DNA of 64,000 bases from Jiangella mangrovi (GCF_014204975.1 NZ_JACHMM010000001.1:3410001-3474000), one strand, 5' to 3'; counted from the first letter of the stretch, positions 8,028-16,483 are shown. Made by a program: numbers and translations. The notes: a model not told the origin generated them from the sequence alone.

Positions 8028-8594
8028 CTAGGCGCGGTCGCGCTCGAAGAGCGTGATCAGGACGCCCTCGCCGACGGTCCGCGACTCGGTGAGCCGCCAG
8101 CGCGTCCGGTCGGTGGTCTCGCCGAACAGGCGGCGGCCGTAGCCGAGCAGCACCGGGTACGTCATGAGGTGCAGCTCGTCGACGAGGTCGTGCTCGAGCA
8201 GCTCCTGCGCCAGCCGGATGCTGCCGGCGACCTGCAGCTCGCCGTCGACCTCGTCCTTGAGCCTCGCCACCTCGGTGGCGACATCGCCGCTGATGACCTG
8301 CGTATTGGCCCACGTCGGGTCGGTCAGGGTGCTGGACACGACGTACTTGCGCATGGTGTTCAGCTTGTCGGCCAGCACGCCACCCTCCTGCGGCCACGCG
8401 GAGGCGAAGCCGTCATAGGTCACGCGGCCGAGCAGCAGGGCCTCGCCGGCGAGCGCCTCGTCGACCTTGAACTGCTCGCCCTCGTCGCCGCTGTCGAAGT
8501 CGAAGCTCCAGTTCTGATACTTGAAGTCCTCGCCGCCGGGCGCTTGGACGACGCCGTCGAGGCTGATGAACTCGGTGATGACGATGCGGCCCAC
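8028..8594 (-). CDS. Dihydrofolate reductase/RibD-domain family protein
   Basis: 188 residues with the RibD C-terminal/DHFR-like fold: ITEFISLDGVVQ at the N-terminus, LLLGRVTYDGFA, KYVVSSTL, and DELHLMTYPVLLGYGRRLF near the end. These actinobacterial proteins are NADPH-binding reductases of unknown substrate and are distinct from folate-synthesis DHFR. GTG start two bp downstream of the alpha/beta hydrolase stop, so the two are translated from one mRNA. The pair is divergent from a TetR regulator with a palindromic operator between them. Confidence 0.82.
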   Translation of the reverse strand: MGRIVITEFISLDGVVQAPGGEDFKYQNWSFDFDSGDEGEQFKVDEALAGEALLLGRVTYDGFASAWPQEGGVLADKLNTMRKYVVSSTLTDPTWANTQVISGDVATEVARLKDEVDGELQVAGSIRLAQELLEHDLVDELHLMTYPVLLGYGRRLFGETTDRTRWRLTESRTVGEGVLITLFERDRA

Positions 8595-8596
8595 GG

Positions 8597-9403
8597 TCAG
8601 GCCTCCACGAAGTCGCGCAGCGCCGGCGCCAGCACCTCGGGGGTGGTGGCGTGGTTCTCGCCCGGTACCGGCTTCAGCGTCGCCGTCGGCAGCAGCTCGG
8701 CCAGCGCCGGCGCGCCCGGCTTCAGCGCGGGCCAGGTGTCGAGGCCGTACATGGTCAGCACGGGGATGTCGATCGAGGCCCACCGGTCAGCCGGCAGCGG
8801 GTTGCCGGACATCGTCGTGCCCATGATGCGGCCGTCGTAGGCGATGGTCGGCGCGATGCCCAGCATGACCGGCCAGAAGTCGCTCTGCTTCAGGCCCTCG
8901 ACCATCTCGGGCGTGCCGCCGGCCGCCTCGACCATGAAGATCGCGACCGCCTCGCCCGGGTCGCCCGCGGCGTTGGCGGCGTCGAGCCGTTCGACGTAGT
9001 CCGCCGGGAGCGGCGGGCGGACGTCGTCGACCACGAACGGCGGCTCGAAGACCGCGACGTGACTGACCGGCAACAGCCCGGACGCGGCCGCGTCCAGCGC
9101 CAGCACGCCGCCGGAGGACCAGCCGAAGAGGACGGCCGGGCCGCCGCCGGCGTCCTCGACCAGCGCGGCGAGGTCCTCGATCTCGCGCTCGATCGCGTAC
9201 GGAGCGGTGTCGGTGCTGTTGCCGCGCCCGCGACGGTCGTAGGTGTAGGTGCGGAACCCGTCCGACAGCAGCTTCGCGGTCTCGGCGTTCAGAGGGTTGA
9301 TGGCGGGGTAGCCGGTGGCGCCGTCGATCATGATCAGCGTCCGGCCGGTGCCGACGGCGTCGAAGGCGATGGTGGTGCCGTCCTTGGAGATGACCGTGCT
9401 CAT
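8597..9403 (-). CDS. Alpha/beta hydrolase
   Basis: 268 residues. It has the alpha/beta-hydrolase nucleophile elbow GWSSGG (Ser near residue 98), a DRRGRGNSTD segment typical of the esterase/haloperoxidase-like group, and a C-terminal GENHATTPE that supplies the catalytic His. The acid is probably in YGLDTWP. It likely hydrolyses an ester or similar bond in the cytoplasm; no signal peptide. First gene of a two-gene operon with the DHFR-like protein, divergent from the TetR gene, which probably represses it. Confidence 0.85.
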   Translation of the reverse strand: MSTVISKDGTTIAFDAVGTGRTLIMIDGATGYPAINPLNAETAKLLSDGFRTYTYDRRGRGNSTDTAPYAIEREIEDLAALVEDAGGGPAVLFGWSSGGVLALDAAASGLLPVSHVAVFEPPFVVDDVRPPLPADYVERLDAANAAGDPGEAVAIFMVEAAGGTPEMVEGLKQSDFWPVMLGIAPTIAYDGRIMGTTMSGNPLPADRWASIDIPVLTMYGLDTWPALKPGAPALAELLPTATLKPVPGENHATTPEVLAPALRDFVEA

Positions 9404-9443
9404 GTCTGTGCTCCCCGATCTGATGAGTGCCCGTCCGACTGGA

Positions 9444-9485
9444 ACTAGACGGTACAGTACTCACGCGAGTACGGAACTGTCTAGT
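9444..9485. promoter_or_regulatory. TetR-type operator in a divergent promoter region
   Basis: A long inverted repeat of two 18-nt arms (9444-9461 and 9468-9485; 15 of 18 positions pair) around a CACGCG centre, with the core GTACTC-N4-GAGTAC. Arms start ACTAGAC and end GTCTAGT. Its place between the hydrolase and TetR starts fits autoregulation plus control of the hydrolase operon. Confidence 0.7.
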
Positions 9486-9520
9486 ACTCTGTCGGCACCG
9501 ACCGAGGAGGACCGGTGGTC

Positions 9521-10150
9521 ATGCAGCACATAGAAGAGGGCCGCACCGCGCGCAAGCGGCGCGCCATCATCGAGGCGGCGGCCGAGGTGTTCCTGCAGCA
9601 CGGCTACCTCGGGGCCAGCATGGACCAGGTGGCCGCCAAGGCCGCGGTGTCGAAGCAGACGGTCTACAAGCAGTTCGCCGACAAGGAGCATCTCTTCGCC
9701 GAGATCATCGTCGGCCGGACGACGATGCTGGGCGACCAGCTCGCCCGGGTCTACGCGACGCTGGACGACGCCACCGACCCGCTGCCGGCCCTGCGCGACG
9801 TCGGCCGCCAGCTGCTGCAGAGCCTCAGCGTGCCCGACGTGCTCCAGCTGCGCCGCCTGGTCATCGCCGAGGCGGACCGGTTCCCCGACGTGTCGGGCAC
9901 CTGGTGGGAGCGTGCCTTCCATCCCTCCCTGGTGGTGCTGGGCGAGGCGCTCGAGCGCATGGCCGGCCGCGGGCTGCTGCGCGAGCTGCCGGACCCGACG
10001 CTGGCCGCCTACCATCTGGCCGGCCTCGTCATGTACAAGCCGATGAACCGGATGATGTTCGCCGGGTCCGCCGCGGTGACACCCCCGGAAGAGCTGGAGC
10101 AGCTCGCCGACAGCGCCGCCGACGTCTTCCTGGCCGCCTACGGCCGGTAG
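9521..10150 (+). CDS. TetR-family transcriptional regulator
   Basis: About 209 residues. The N-terminal helix-turn-helix is clear: KRRAIIEAAAEVFLQHGYLG, then ASMDQVAAKAAVSKQTVYKQF. A C-terminal TetR ligand domain of the AcrR-type follows (LQSLSVPDVLQLRRLVIAEADRFP). The ATG at 9521 is preferred to the GTG at 9515 because GAGGAGG (9504-9510) sits at normal spacing from the ATG. It faces the hydrolase/DHFR-like operon across a 42-bp palindrome, so local repression is the likely role. Ligand unknown. Confidence 0.87.
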   Translation: MQHIEEGRTARKRRAIIEAAAEVFLQHGYLGASMDQVAAKAAVSKQTVYKQFADKEHLFAEIIVGRTTMLGDQLARVYATLDDATDPLPALRDVGRQLLQSLSVPDVLQLRRLVIAEADRFPDVSGTWWERAFHPSLVVLGEALERMAGRGLLRELPDPTLAAYHLAGLVMYKPMNRMMFAGSAAVTPPEELEQLADSAADVFLAAYGR

Positions 10151-10168
10151 GGCCGCACGAACGAAAGA

Positions 10169-10215
10169 CGGAGGTGCCCCGGCCCGGGCTGCGGTCCCGG
10201 GCCGGCGCACCTCCG
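10169..10215. terminator. Bidirectional stem-loop between tetR and the GH127 gene
   Basis: CGGAGGTGC and CCGGCCCGGG pair with CCCGGGCCGG and GCACCTCCG around a short loop. It lies between two convergent gene ends and has no T-run, as usual in high-GC actinobacteria. Confidence 0.7.
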
Positions 10216-10234
10216 CCGGATCATGCGCGCGCCG

Positions 10235-13200
10235 TCACTCCACCCGGAGCTCGGACTGCGCCTTGGACGCCGCGACGATCACGTTCTGCCGCTCGCGGCG
10301 GGTGAACAGGCCGGCCGCCTGGAAGTCCGACGCGACCGCCTCGACGCGGGCGACGAACTCGCCGTGGCCCTTGAACGGCGCGGCCGCCCAGACCTTGTCC
10401 AGGAAGCTGTCGCCGTCGTCGTCCCGGGCCTCGTTCGAGACGCCGGAGTCGATCGCGCCGAACACGACCTTCGGCTCCACCCGCTTGTAGTACACGTGGT
10501 GCGCCTCGTTGATGCCGATGTACAGCGGCCGCAGCGTGTGGCCGTGCGTGCTGAAGAAGTTCGGCTCCTCCAGGTGCGCGACGGCGGCGGTGAGGTCGCC
10601 GTCGAGCTTGAGCTGCGGGTAGAAGGTGAAGTTGCGCCAGGTCCGCTGGGTGTTGAGTGCCGGCAGCACCACCGGGCCGTGGAAGATGCTCTCGACCTGC
10701 GGGTCGTCCAGCGCGCGCTCGGTGCGCAGGCTGAACGGCATCGCGATGTCGATGCGGTCGCCCGGCGACCAGGTGCGGTCCAGGTCGAAGTACGAGCCCG
10801 GCTCCGGCGTGCCGGCCACGGCGGCGCCGTTGACCTTGATGGTGAAGCCGCGCGTCGCCCAGAACGGCACCCGCAGCCGCACCTTCAGCGCGCCGCTCCC
10901 GCTGACGGTGATCGACGTCGACTCCTGCCGCGGGAAGTCGGTCACCTGGGTGACGGTGAACCCCTTCTCCGCCCAGGTCAGGGTGGAGGCGATGTACAGG
11001 TTCACGTACAGCGTCGACCCGTCCGCCGACTGCGCGTAGATGGTCTCCTGGTACTTGGTGTGGTTCTCCATGCCGGTGCCGCCGCAGCAGGTGCCGTTGT
11101 TGCCGAAGCCGCGGGTGGCGCCGGGGTGCGCCGGCAGGAAGTACGTCACCTGCGGGTCGCTGGCGCTGTCGTTGTCGCGGCGCGAGCCCAGGATGTGGTT
11201 GGTGAGGCCGCGCTCGTAGTAGTCCATGAACGCCGGGTCGGGGTTGTGGAAGTACAGGTTGCGGGTCAGCTTGAGCAGGTTGTACGTCGAGCAGGTCTCA
11301 CCGCCGCCGCTCGACGAGCCCGAGGTGGCGCTCTGGTAGTGCAGCGACTCGGAGATGTCGCCGCGCGGCTGGAACAGCTCCGGGTTGGTGTTCGCCGGGC
11401 GGCCGGGGGCGGCGCCGTACTGGCCGCCGGCCGAGCCGTGGCTGAACATCCGCTGCGGGATGATCATGTTCCAGAAGTTCTGCGCCGCGGTGTAGTACTC
11501 GGCGTTGGCCGCGGTGTCCTGCTCGTAGATGCGCAGGTAGCCGGTGAACTGCGGCACGTGCTGGTTGACGTGGATGCCGGTCAGGACGTCGCGGTCCTCG
11601 ATGGCGGCCGGCAGGACGGTGCGCCGGTTGTCGAACGCCTTCGCGGCGACGAGGTAGTGGGCCGAGCGCTCCGGGTCGGTCTCGATGGCCGCGAGGTGGG
11701 CCAGGTTCTCGTTCGAGCCGCCGTACTCACCGGCGATGTGCAGCGACCACATGCGGTTGAGGCGGTCGCGCGAGACCTTCGAGAGGCGGCTGTGAACCCA
11801 GTCGCCCATCTTCTTGACGATCTCGAGCGCGCGCTCGTTGCCGGTCAGGTGGTGCGCGTCGATGAGCCCCCGCATGATCTTGTGCAGGGTGTAGTACGGC
11901 GCCCAGATGCCGGTGCCGCTGTAGGTGGTGAACTCCTCGAGCCGGATGAACTGCGCCTCGGTGTAGGCCGACAGGAAGCCGGGGTGCCGGCGGCCGTCGG
12001 TCGCGCCGAAGAACTCGCCGTGCCGGCCGTTGCCGGACGAGTCGGTGATCGTCGGGCCCGGAGCCTCGTCGAAGCGGTACCAGGCCACGCGCGAGTCGCT
12101 GCCCGCGGACGCGGCGTCGGCGACGACGGCGGTGATCTCCTCGCCGCTGAGCCCCCGCGAGAAGATCTGGAAGTCGTCGACCAGGCCGTTGAGGAACTTG
12201 ATGTTGACCTGCGGGTACTGCGCCCGGCCGATCCAGTTGTCGGGGGTGCTGCCCAGGTCCGACGGCGACAGGCCCAGCGAGCCGGTCCCGGCCGCGACGC
12301 CGTTGACGTAGATGGTGCCGGTGCCGCCGGACTTCACGATCGCGACGTGCGCCCACTGACCCGCCGTCAGCGCCGTCGTCGCCTCGATGCGCTGCTCGCC
12401 GGCCGAGCCGCTGGTGGTGATGCCGAACCGCGGGCCGCTGCCGTTGTGCACGGACAGGTACATCCGCGACAGCGTGTCCGAGGCGGCATCGCCGGGGTGG
12501 CCGAAGTCGAACAGCCGCGCATTGTCGTCGCGGACGGCCAGGTTGACCCAGGCGGCGACGGTGAAGTCGGTCAGCCCGGCGACGATCCCGGCCGGCAGCT
12601 TGATGAAGTCGGCGTCGCCGGTGATGTGCCCGTTCGGCGTGCCGGAGAAGCGGATCGCGGTGCCGCTGCGGCCGGCCACGCGCGGCGTGGGCAGGGCGGC
12701 CTGGGCGGCGAACGCGTCCTGGCACTCGCCGAGCCCGTTGACCATGTAGTCGAGCTTGTCCTTGAAGATCTGCTCGCCCGTCGACGCCCACGACTGCGCG
12801 AGCAGCGTCAGGAAGTGCCCGCTGAAGTGGCCGCGGAGGTTGCCGTCAGGGGACTCCCAGCTGCCGATCGGGTTGACGCCCTTGTGGTCCAGTCCGGCCG
12901 TCACGCGGAAGCTGCGCAGCATGCGGTCGGGACCGCGCTGGTCGTCGCGCACGCCGCTGACCACGCTGGGGCCGTACTCCCGCGCGTAGTTGAGCAGCCG
13001 GTTCCGCTTCTCCTTGAAGACGCTGTCGCCCAGGGTCACCTGGCTCAGGGTGAACGGCCGCACCTGCCAGCTGTCTGCCACGGGGAGGCTGGGCAGGCTG
13101 GTCTCGAGGGGGCCGGCCGCCGCGCCGGCGGCCGCTGCGGCACCGCCGGTTGCGGCGCCGGCAGTGCCGGCCGCCATGGTGCCGACCGCGGGGGCTGCGG

Positions 13201-13252
13201 CCGCCAGGGCCCCCAGGCGCAGGACGGAGCGCCGGGAGAGGTCCTTCTTCAT
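10235..13252 (-). CDS. Tat-exported GH127 beta-L-arabinofuranosidase-family protein with a nested LamG domain
   Basis: 1005 residues. The N-terminal DLSRRSVLRLG plus an Ala-rich stretch is a Tat signal. The GH127 (DUF1680) barrel starts near residue 55 and is interrupted at about 184-423 by a concanavalin/LamG-like beta-sandwich (FTVAAWVN, WAHVAIV, TIYVNG, NWIGR). It resumes with HPGFLSAYTEAQF. Catalytic and zinc positions known from HypBA1 are recognisable: GGGETCSTYNLLKL (Glu, Cys) and GTCCGG (two Cys). Characterised relatives release beta-L-arabinofuranose from hydroxyproline-linked sugars of plant extensin. ATG at 13252 has an AGGAGA site. It lies directly beyond the hydroxyproline cluster and has its own LacI-type operator. 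Confidence 0.85.
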   Translation of the reverse strand: MKKDLSRRSVLRLGALAAAAPAVGTMAAGTAGAATGGAAAAAGAAAGPLETSLPSLPVADSWQVRPFTLSQVTLGDSVFKEKRNRLLNYAREYGPSVVSGVRDDQRGPDRMLRSFRVTAGLDHKGVNPIGSWESPDGNLRGHFSGHFLTLLAQSWASTGEQIFKDKLDYMVNGLGECQDAFAAQAALPTPRVAGRSGTAIRFSGTPNGHITGDADFIKLPAGIVAGLTDFTVAAWVNLAVRDDNARLFDFGHPGDAASDTLSRMYLSVHNGSGPRFGITTSGSAGEQRIEATTALTAGQWAHVAIVKSGGTGTIYVNGVAAGTGSLGLSPSDLGSTPDNWIGRAQYPQVNIKFLNGLVDDFQIFSRGLSGEEITAVVADAASAGSDSRVAWYRFDEAPGPTITDSSGNGRHGEFFGATDGRRHPGFLSAYTEAQFIRLEEFTTYSGTGIWAPYYTLHKIMRGLIDAHHLTGNERALEIVKKMGDWVHSRLSKVSRDRLNRMWSLHIAGEYGGSNENLAHLAAIETDPERSAHYLVAAKAFDNRRTVLPAAIEDRDVLTGIHVNQHVPQFTGYLRIYEQDTAANAEYYTAAQNFWNMIIPQRMFSHGSAGGQYGAAPGRPANTNPELFQPRGDISESLHYQSATSGSSSGGGETCSTYNLLKLTRNLYFHNPDPAFMDYYERGLTNHILGSRRDNDSASDPQVTYFLPAHPGATRGFGNNGTCCGGTGMENHTKYQETIYAQSADGSTLYVNLYIASTLTWAEKGFTVTQVTDFPRQESTSITVSGSGALKVRLRVPFWATRGFTIKVNGAAVAGTPEPGSYFDLDRTWSPGDRIDIAMPFSLRTERALDDPQVESIFHGPVVLPALNTQRTWRNFTFYPQLKLDGDLTAAVAHLEEPNFFSTHGHTLRPLYIGINEAHHVYYKRVEPKVVFGAIDSGVSNEARDDDGDSFLDKVWAAAPFKGHGEFVARVEAVASDFQAAGLFTRRERQNVIVAASKAQSELRVE

Positions 13253-13394
13253 GTGGTTCTCCTTGTCCGAGGAGGAGCGGTTTCCGACGGGGCGCGACGG
13301 GGTGTTCCGTGCGCTCGGTGCCGCGCCCGGGCTGGTTCGGGACGCACGCAAGCCGCCGATCCGGGGCGACGATCCGCGCGCCGTGGTACCGTGC

Positions 13395-13408
13395 TGTTAG
13401 CGGTAACA
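13395..13408. promoter_or_regulatory. LacI/AraR-type operator upstream of the GH127 gene
   Basis: TGTTA-GCGG-TAACA, a 14-bp inverted repeat resembling the TGTTAGCGCTAACA operators of actinobacterial sugar regulators of the LacI family, placed about 140 bp upstream of the GH127 start. The cognate regulator is not in the window. Confidence 0.55.
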
Positions 13409-13475
13409 ACAAGGTGGAATGTGGCATGGTACTGACCGCGCGAATCGGGCGTCAAGGGTTGCGAGGCCAGTCCGC

Positions 13476-13574
13476 GTGTGCGGGCCGGAGGATGCTGCGC
13501 CGGCTCCGCTTCGCGGCGGTGAAGCATGCCGCGTGCGCTCTTGACGCCGGCTCCACATCCTCCGGCCCGCACAC
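13476..13574. repeat. Large hairpin with 19-bp perfect arms
   Basis: GTGTGCGGGCCGGAGGATG (13476-13494) is the exact reverse complement of 13556-13574; the 61-nt interior also contains a repeated GCCGGCTCC. It lies between the end of the hydroxyproline regulator gene and the GH127 promoter. It could be a strong terminator, a structured leader or a small MITE-like repeat; no coding sequence is evident. Confidence 0.6.
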
Positions 13575-13588
13575 TGGTTCCTAAACGC

Positions 13589-13645
13589 CACGAGGTCCGA
13601 CCCGCGCGGCGGAGGGGGGCTCGGCCGGCGATGTCGGACCTCGTG
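13589..13645. terminator. Second hairpin, probable terminator of the hydroxyproline operon
   Basis: CACGAGGTCCGAC (13589-13601) pairs exactly with GTCGGACCTCGTG (13633-13645). It lies 125 bp past the stop of the minus-strand FCD regulator, in the right place to end that transcript. The loop is long (31 nt), so this is less certain than a simple terminator. Confidence 0.5.
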
Positions 13646-13733
13646 CCCGGGGGGCACCCGACGCTGGGGGGAGTCGTGTCACCCCCGGCGCTGACACCAG
13701 CATTCCGCCGGCATCTGAGTCCTCGATAAGGGT

Positions 13734-13755
13734 TCGGTGAGAGCGCTCTCACCGA
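13734..13755. promoter_or_regulatory. 22-bp perfect palindrome, LacI-operator-like
   Basis: TCGGTGAGAGC followed directly by its exact complement GCTCTCACCGA. The GAGAGCGCTCTC core is typical of LacI-family operators. It lies 15 bp beyond the FCD regulator stop and about 480 bp upstream of the GH127 start, an unusual distance for an operator of that gene. Confidence 0.5.
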
Positions 13756-13769
13756 CCTGCCACGTGGAG

Positions 13770-14444
13770 TCAGTCCTCGCGGCCGGCCCATTCACGGCGA
13801 ATGTGGCCGATGTGGGTGCGCATGAGATCTTGCAGCTTCTGCGCCTCGCCGGCCTCGATGAACTCGCACATCTGCAGGTGCTCACGAGCGCTGGCGACCA
13901 GCCGGCCCGAGGAGGCGAGCGACGAGAGACCGTAGAGACGGGTCTGCGCGCGCAGCTCCTCGACGATGCGGACGAGCCGCTGGTTGCCGCTGGCCGAGAG
14001 CAACCGGACGTGGAACTCGCGGTCGGCGCCGATGTAACTGATGAGGTCGCCGTCGGCCGCGGCGTCGACGATGGCCGCCGCCAGGTTGCGCAGGTGCGTG
14101 AGCTCCTGCTCGGTGATCGACGCGACCGCCTGGGCCGCGATGGGCGGCTCGAGCAGCTCGCGGATCTGGGTGATCTGGTCGAGGTCGGTCTCCGACATGT
14201 CGGTGACCTTGAAGCCCTTGTTGCGGACGACCTCGACCAGCCCCTGCTTGACGAGGTCGAGCATCGCCTCGCGCACCGGGGTGGCGGAGATGCCGAAGCG
14301 CTCGGCGAGCCCGGGGGCGGAGTAGAGCTCCCCGGGCTTCATCTCGCCGGACACGATGGCGCCACGCAACGCGTCGGCAACCTCTTCTCTGACGCTCATC
14401 CGCCGTGCGAATGACGGCAGAGCCAACTGCCGCAGTTCAGCCAT
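13770..14444 (-). CDS. GntR-family (FCD) regulator of the hydroxyproline cluster
   Basis: 224 residues: winged helix at about 15-85 (SVREEVADALRGAIVSGEMK, then GISATPVREAMLDLVKQGL) and an FCD domain at about 90-215 with DREFHVRLLSASGNQRLV and the late REHLQMCEFIEAG. ATG at 14444 is chosen because GGAAGGA sits at ideal distance; longer in-frame starts overlap AT-rich leader sequence. It is the last gene behind the epimerase and deaminase genes, so it is the natural regulator of the pathway, probably responding to hydroxyproline or an intermediate. The 21-bp inverted repeats at 18085, 26880 and 35013 are candidate targets. Confidence 0.85.
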   Translation of the reverse strand: MAELRQLALPSFARRMSVREEVADALRGAIVSGEMKPGELYSAPGLAERFGISATPVREAMLDLVKQGLVEVVRNKGFKVTDMSETDLDQITQIRELLEPPIAAQAVASITEQELTHLRNLAAAIVDAAADGDLISYIGADREFHVRLLSASGNQRLVRIVEELRAQTRLYGLSSLASSGRLVASAREHLQMCEFIEAGEAQKLQDLMRTHIGHIRREWAGRED

Positions 14445-14524
14445 CTGTGGTCCTTCCGGTGCAGCACGGCGGCCGAGCGCCACTGCGACGTCGCGTTCGT
14501 GCGTGATATCCCACCTCTTCAACC

Positions 14525-15526
14525 CTAAAGGAGAAAGCCCTCGGGAAAGGGGTCCGTCGGGTCGAGGAAGTACTGTGCCGTTCCCGTCACCCAGGCGCGC
14601 CCGGTGACTGTAGGTATCACCGCGGGATGGGTTCCCACGTTCGACTCGCCGACCAGCCGTCCGACGAATCGGCTGCCGATCAGCGACTCGTTGACGAAAT
14701 CGGTGTCGAGCGCGAGTTCACCGCGGGTGAAGAGCTGGGCCATGCGGGCCGAGGTGCCCGTGCCGCACGGTGACCGGTCGAACCAGCCGGGATGGATGGC
14801 CATGGCGTGTCGCGACCGGACGGCGTCCGAGCCGGGGTCGACCAGCTGGACGTGGTGACAGACGTTGATGTCCGGGTTCTCCGGGTGCACCGGTGCGTCG
14901 TGCTCGTTGATGGCGTCCATGATCGCCAGCCCGGCCTCGAGCAACCGGTCCTTCTGCGCGACGTCGACGCGCAGGTCCAGCTGGCCGGCGTCGAGGATCG
15001 CGTAGAAGTTGCCGCCGTAGGCGAGGTCGTACGTGACGGTGCCCCAGCCGGGGACCTCGACCTTCGCGTCCAGCCGGTCGGTGTAGGACGGGACGTTGCG
15101 GATGGTCACCGACTCGGCGACGCCGTCGCGGACGGCGACGTCGCAGACCACCAGCCCGGCCGGGACGTCAAGCCGGATGGTGGTGACGGGCTCGGTGACC
15201 TCGACCATGCCGGTCTCGACCAGCACCGTCGCCACCCCGATGGTGCCGTGCCCGCACATCGGCAGGCACCCGGACACCTCGATGTAGAGGACCCCCCAGT
15301 CGGCGTCGGGCCGCGTGGGAGGCTGCAGGATCGCACCGCTCATGGCGGAGTGCCCGCGCGGCTCGAACATCAGCAGCCGGCGCAGGTGGTCGGAGTGCTC
15401 GATGAACCACTGGCGCCGCTCTTCCATGGTGGCGCCGGGGAGGGTGCCGACGCCACCCGTGACGACGCGCGTCGGCATACCCTCGGTGTGCGATTCCACG
15501 GTGTGGAAGATCCGCTTGGATCGCAT
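14525..15526 (-). CDS. 4-hydroxyproline epimerase (proline racemase family)
   Basis: 333 residues. Both active-site cysteines of the proline racemase/hydroxyproline epimerase mechanism are present: Cys91 in MCGHGTIG and Cys254 in SPCGTGTSA. Having both separates it from the trans-3-hydroxyproline dehydratase branch, which has Thr at the second site. The HTVESHTEGMPTRVV opening is also typical. It would convert trans-4-hydroxy-L-proline to cis-4-hydroxy-D-proline, the first step of the pathway (LhpA/HypRE type). Genomic company with the deaminase, dehydrogenases and semialdehyde dehydrogenase supports hydroxyproline rather than proline as substrate. Confidence 0.88.
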   Translation of the reverse strand: MRSKRIFHTVESHTEGMPTRVVTGGVGTLPGATMEERRQWFIEHSDHLRRLLMFEPRGHSAMSGAILQPPTRPDADWGVLYIEVSGCLPMCGHGTIGVATVLVETGMVEVTEPVTTIRLDVPAGLVVCDVAVRDGVAESVTIRNVPSYTDRLDAKVEVPGWGTVTYDLAYGGNFYAILDAGQLDLRVDVAQKDRLLEAGLAIMDAINEHDAPVHPENPDINVCHHVQLVDPGSDAVRSRHAMAIHPGWFDRSPCGTGTSARMAQLFTRGELALDTDFVNESLIGSRFVGRLVGESNVGTHPAVIPTVTGRAWVTGTAQYFLDPTDPFPEGFLL

Positions 15527-15560
15527 CGGCGAACTCCTCGGTGGTCCGGCTCTCAGGCTC

Positions 15561-16469
15561 TCAGGCGACGTTCGCCGTGGAGAACTCGGCAGCGATGCGC
15601 AGGGTGAGGTCGCGCACGATGGCCGCGCTCTCGGGGAGCATGGGCTGCCGCGGCTGCCGGATGGGGCCGCCGCCGAGGTCGAGAACGTCCATGGACAGCT
15701 TGATGGCCTGGACGAACTCGGTGTGGAAGTCCCAGCGCAGCAGCGGGTGCAGCGTGCGGTACAGCGGCAGCGCGGTGTCGAGGTCGTGCGCCAGGGTGGC
15801 TTCGTACAGCCGCACGCTCTCGCGCGGGAAGACGCTGGTGAAGCCGGAGATCCAGCCCTTGGCGCCGGCCAGGCCGACCTCGACGACGGAGTCGTCGGTG
15901 CCGATGAGGACGTCGAGGCCGGGAGCGAGCTCGTTGATCTCGTAGGAGCGCCGCGACTCGCCGGTGAACTCCTTGACGCCGACGATGAGGCCCTCGTTGT
16001 AGAGCTCGGCCAGCAGCGCCGGGGTGAGGTCGACCTTGGTGTCGATGGGGTTGTTGTACGCCGACACCGGCAGGCCGGCCTTGGCGACCTCGCGGTAGTG
16101 GTCGACGACCGAGCGCTCGTCGGCGCGGTAGGAGTTCGGCGGCAGCGCGAGGACGACCTCGGCGCCGGCCTCGCCGGCCTGCTCGGCCCACTGGCGCGAC
16201 TCGCGGGCGCCGTACGCGCCGACGCCGGCCATGACGGTGAAGCCCTCGGGTGCCGCCTCGACCGCGACCTCGACCATCTTGGCCCGCTCTTCGGCGGTCA
16301 GGACCTGGTACTCGCCGAGCGAGCCGTTGACGCAGACGCCGTGGCACCCGCCGTCGGCGAGCCAGCGCACGTGGTCGGCGTACCGGTCGAAGTCGACCGA
16401 CAGGTCGTCACGGAAGAACGTGGGGGTGGCAACCAGAACGCCGTGCCAAGGCTTTTCACGACCGTTCAT
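15561..16469 (-). CDS. DapA-family lyase, probable 1-pyrroline-4-hydroxy-2-carboxylate deaminase
   Basis: 302 residues of the class I aldolase/DapA family. It carries the Schiff-base Lys166 in GVKEFTG, the helper Tyr138 in SAYNNP and the GSLGEY loop near residue 50. Dihydrodipicolinate synthase itself is unlikely, given the neighbours; in hydroxyproline catabolism the family member (LhpC/HypD) turns pyrroline-4-hydroxy-2-carboxylate into alpha-ketoglutarate semialdehyde and ammonia. The start at 16469 has GGAG six nt upstream. An alternative start at 16481 would be leaderless, with TATAGT six nt before it. Confidence 0.82.
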   Translation of the reverse strand: MNGREKPWHGVLVATPTFFRDDLSVDFDRYADHVRWLADGGCHGVCVNGSLGEYQVLTAEERAKMVEVAVEAAPEGFTVMAGVGAYGARESRQWAEQAGEAGAEVVLALPPNSYRADERSVVDHYREVAKAGLPVSAYNNPIDTKVDLTPALLAELYNEGLIVGVKEFTGESRRSYEINELAPGLDVLIGTDDSVVEVGLAGAKGWISGFTSVFPRESVRLYEATLAHDLDTALPLYRTLHPLLRWDFHTEFVQAIKLSMDVLDLGGGPIRQPRQPMLPESAAIVRDLTLRIAAEFSTANVA

Positions 16470-16483
16470 GTGAGGCTCCATTT

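Noticed and set aside
15561-16469. Dihydrodipicolinate synthase (lysine pathway) annotation
   Set aside because: Active-site Lys and Tyr are shared by the whole family; placement between hydroxyproline epimerase and semialdehyde dehydrogenase makes the deaminase reading much more likely.
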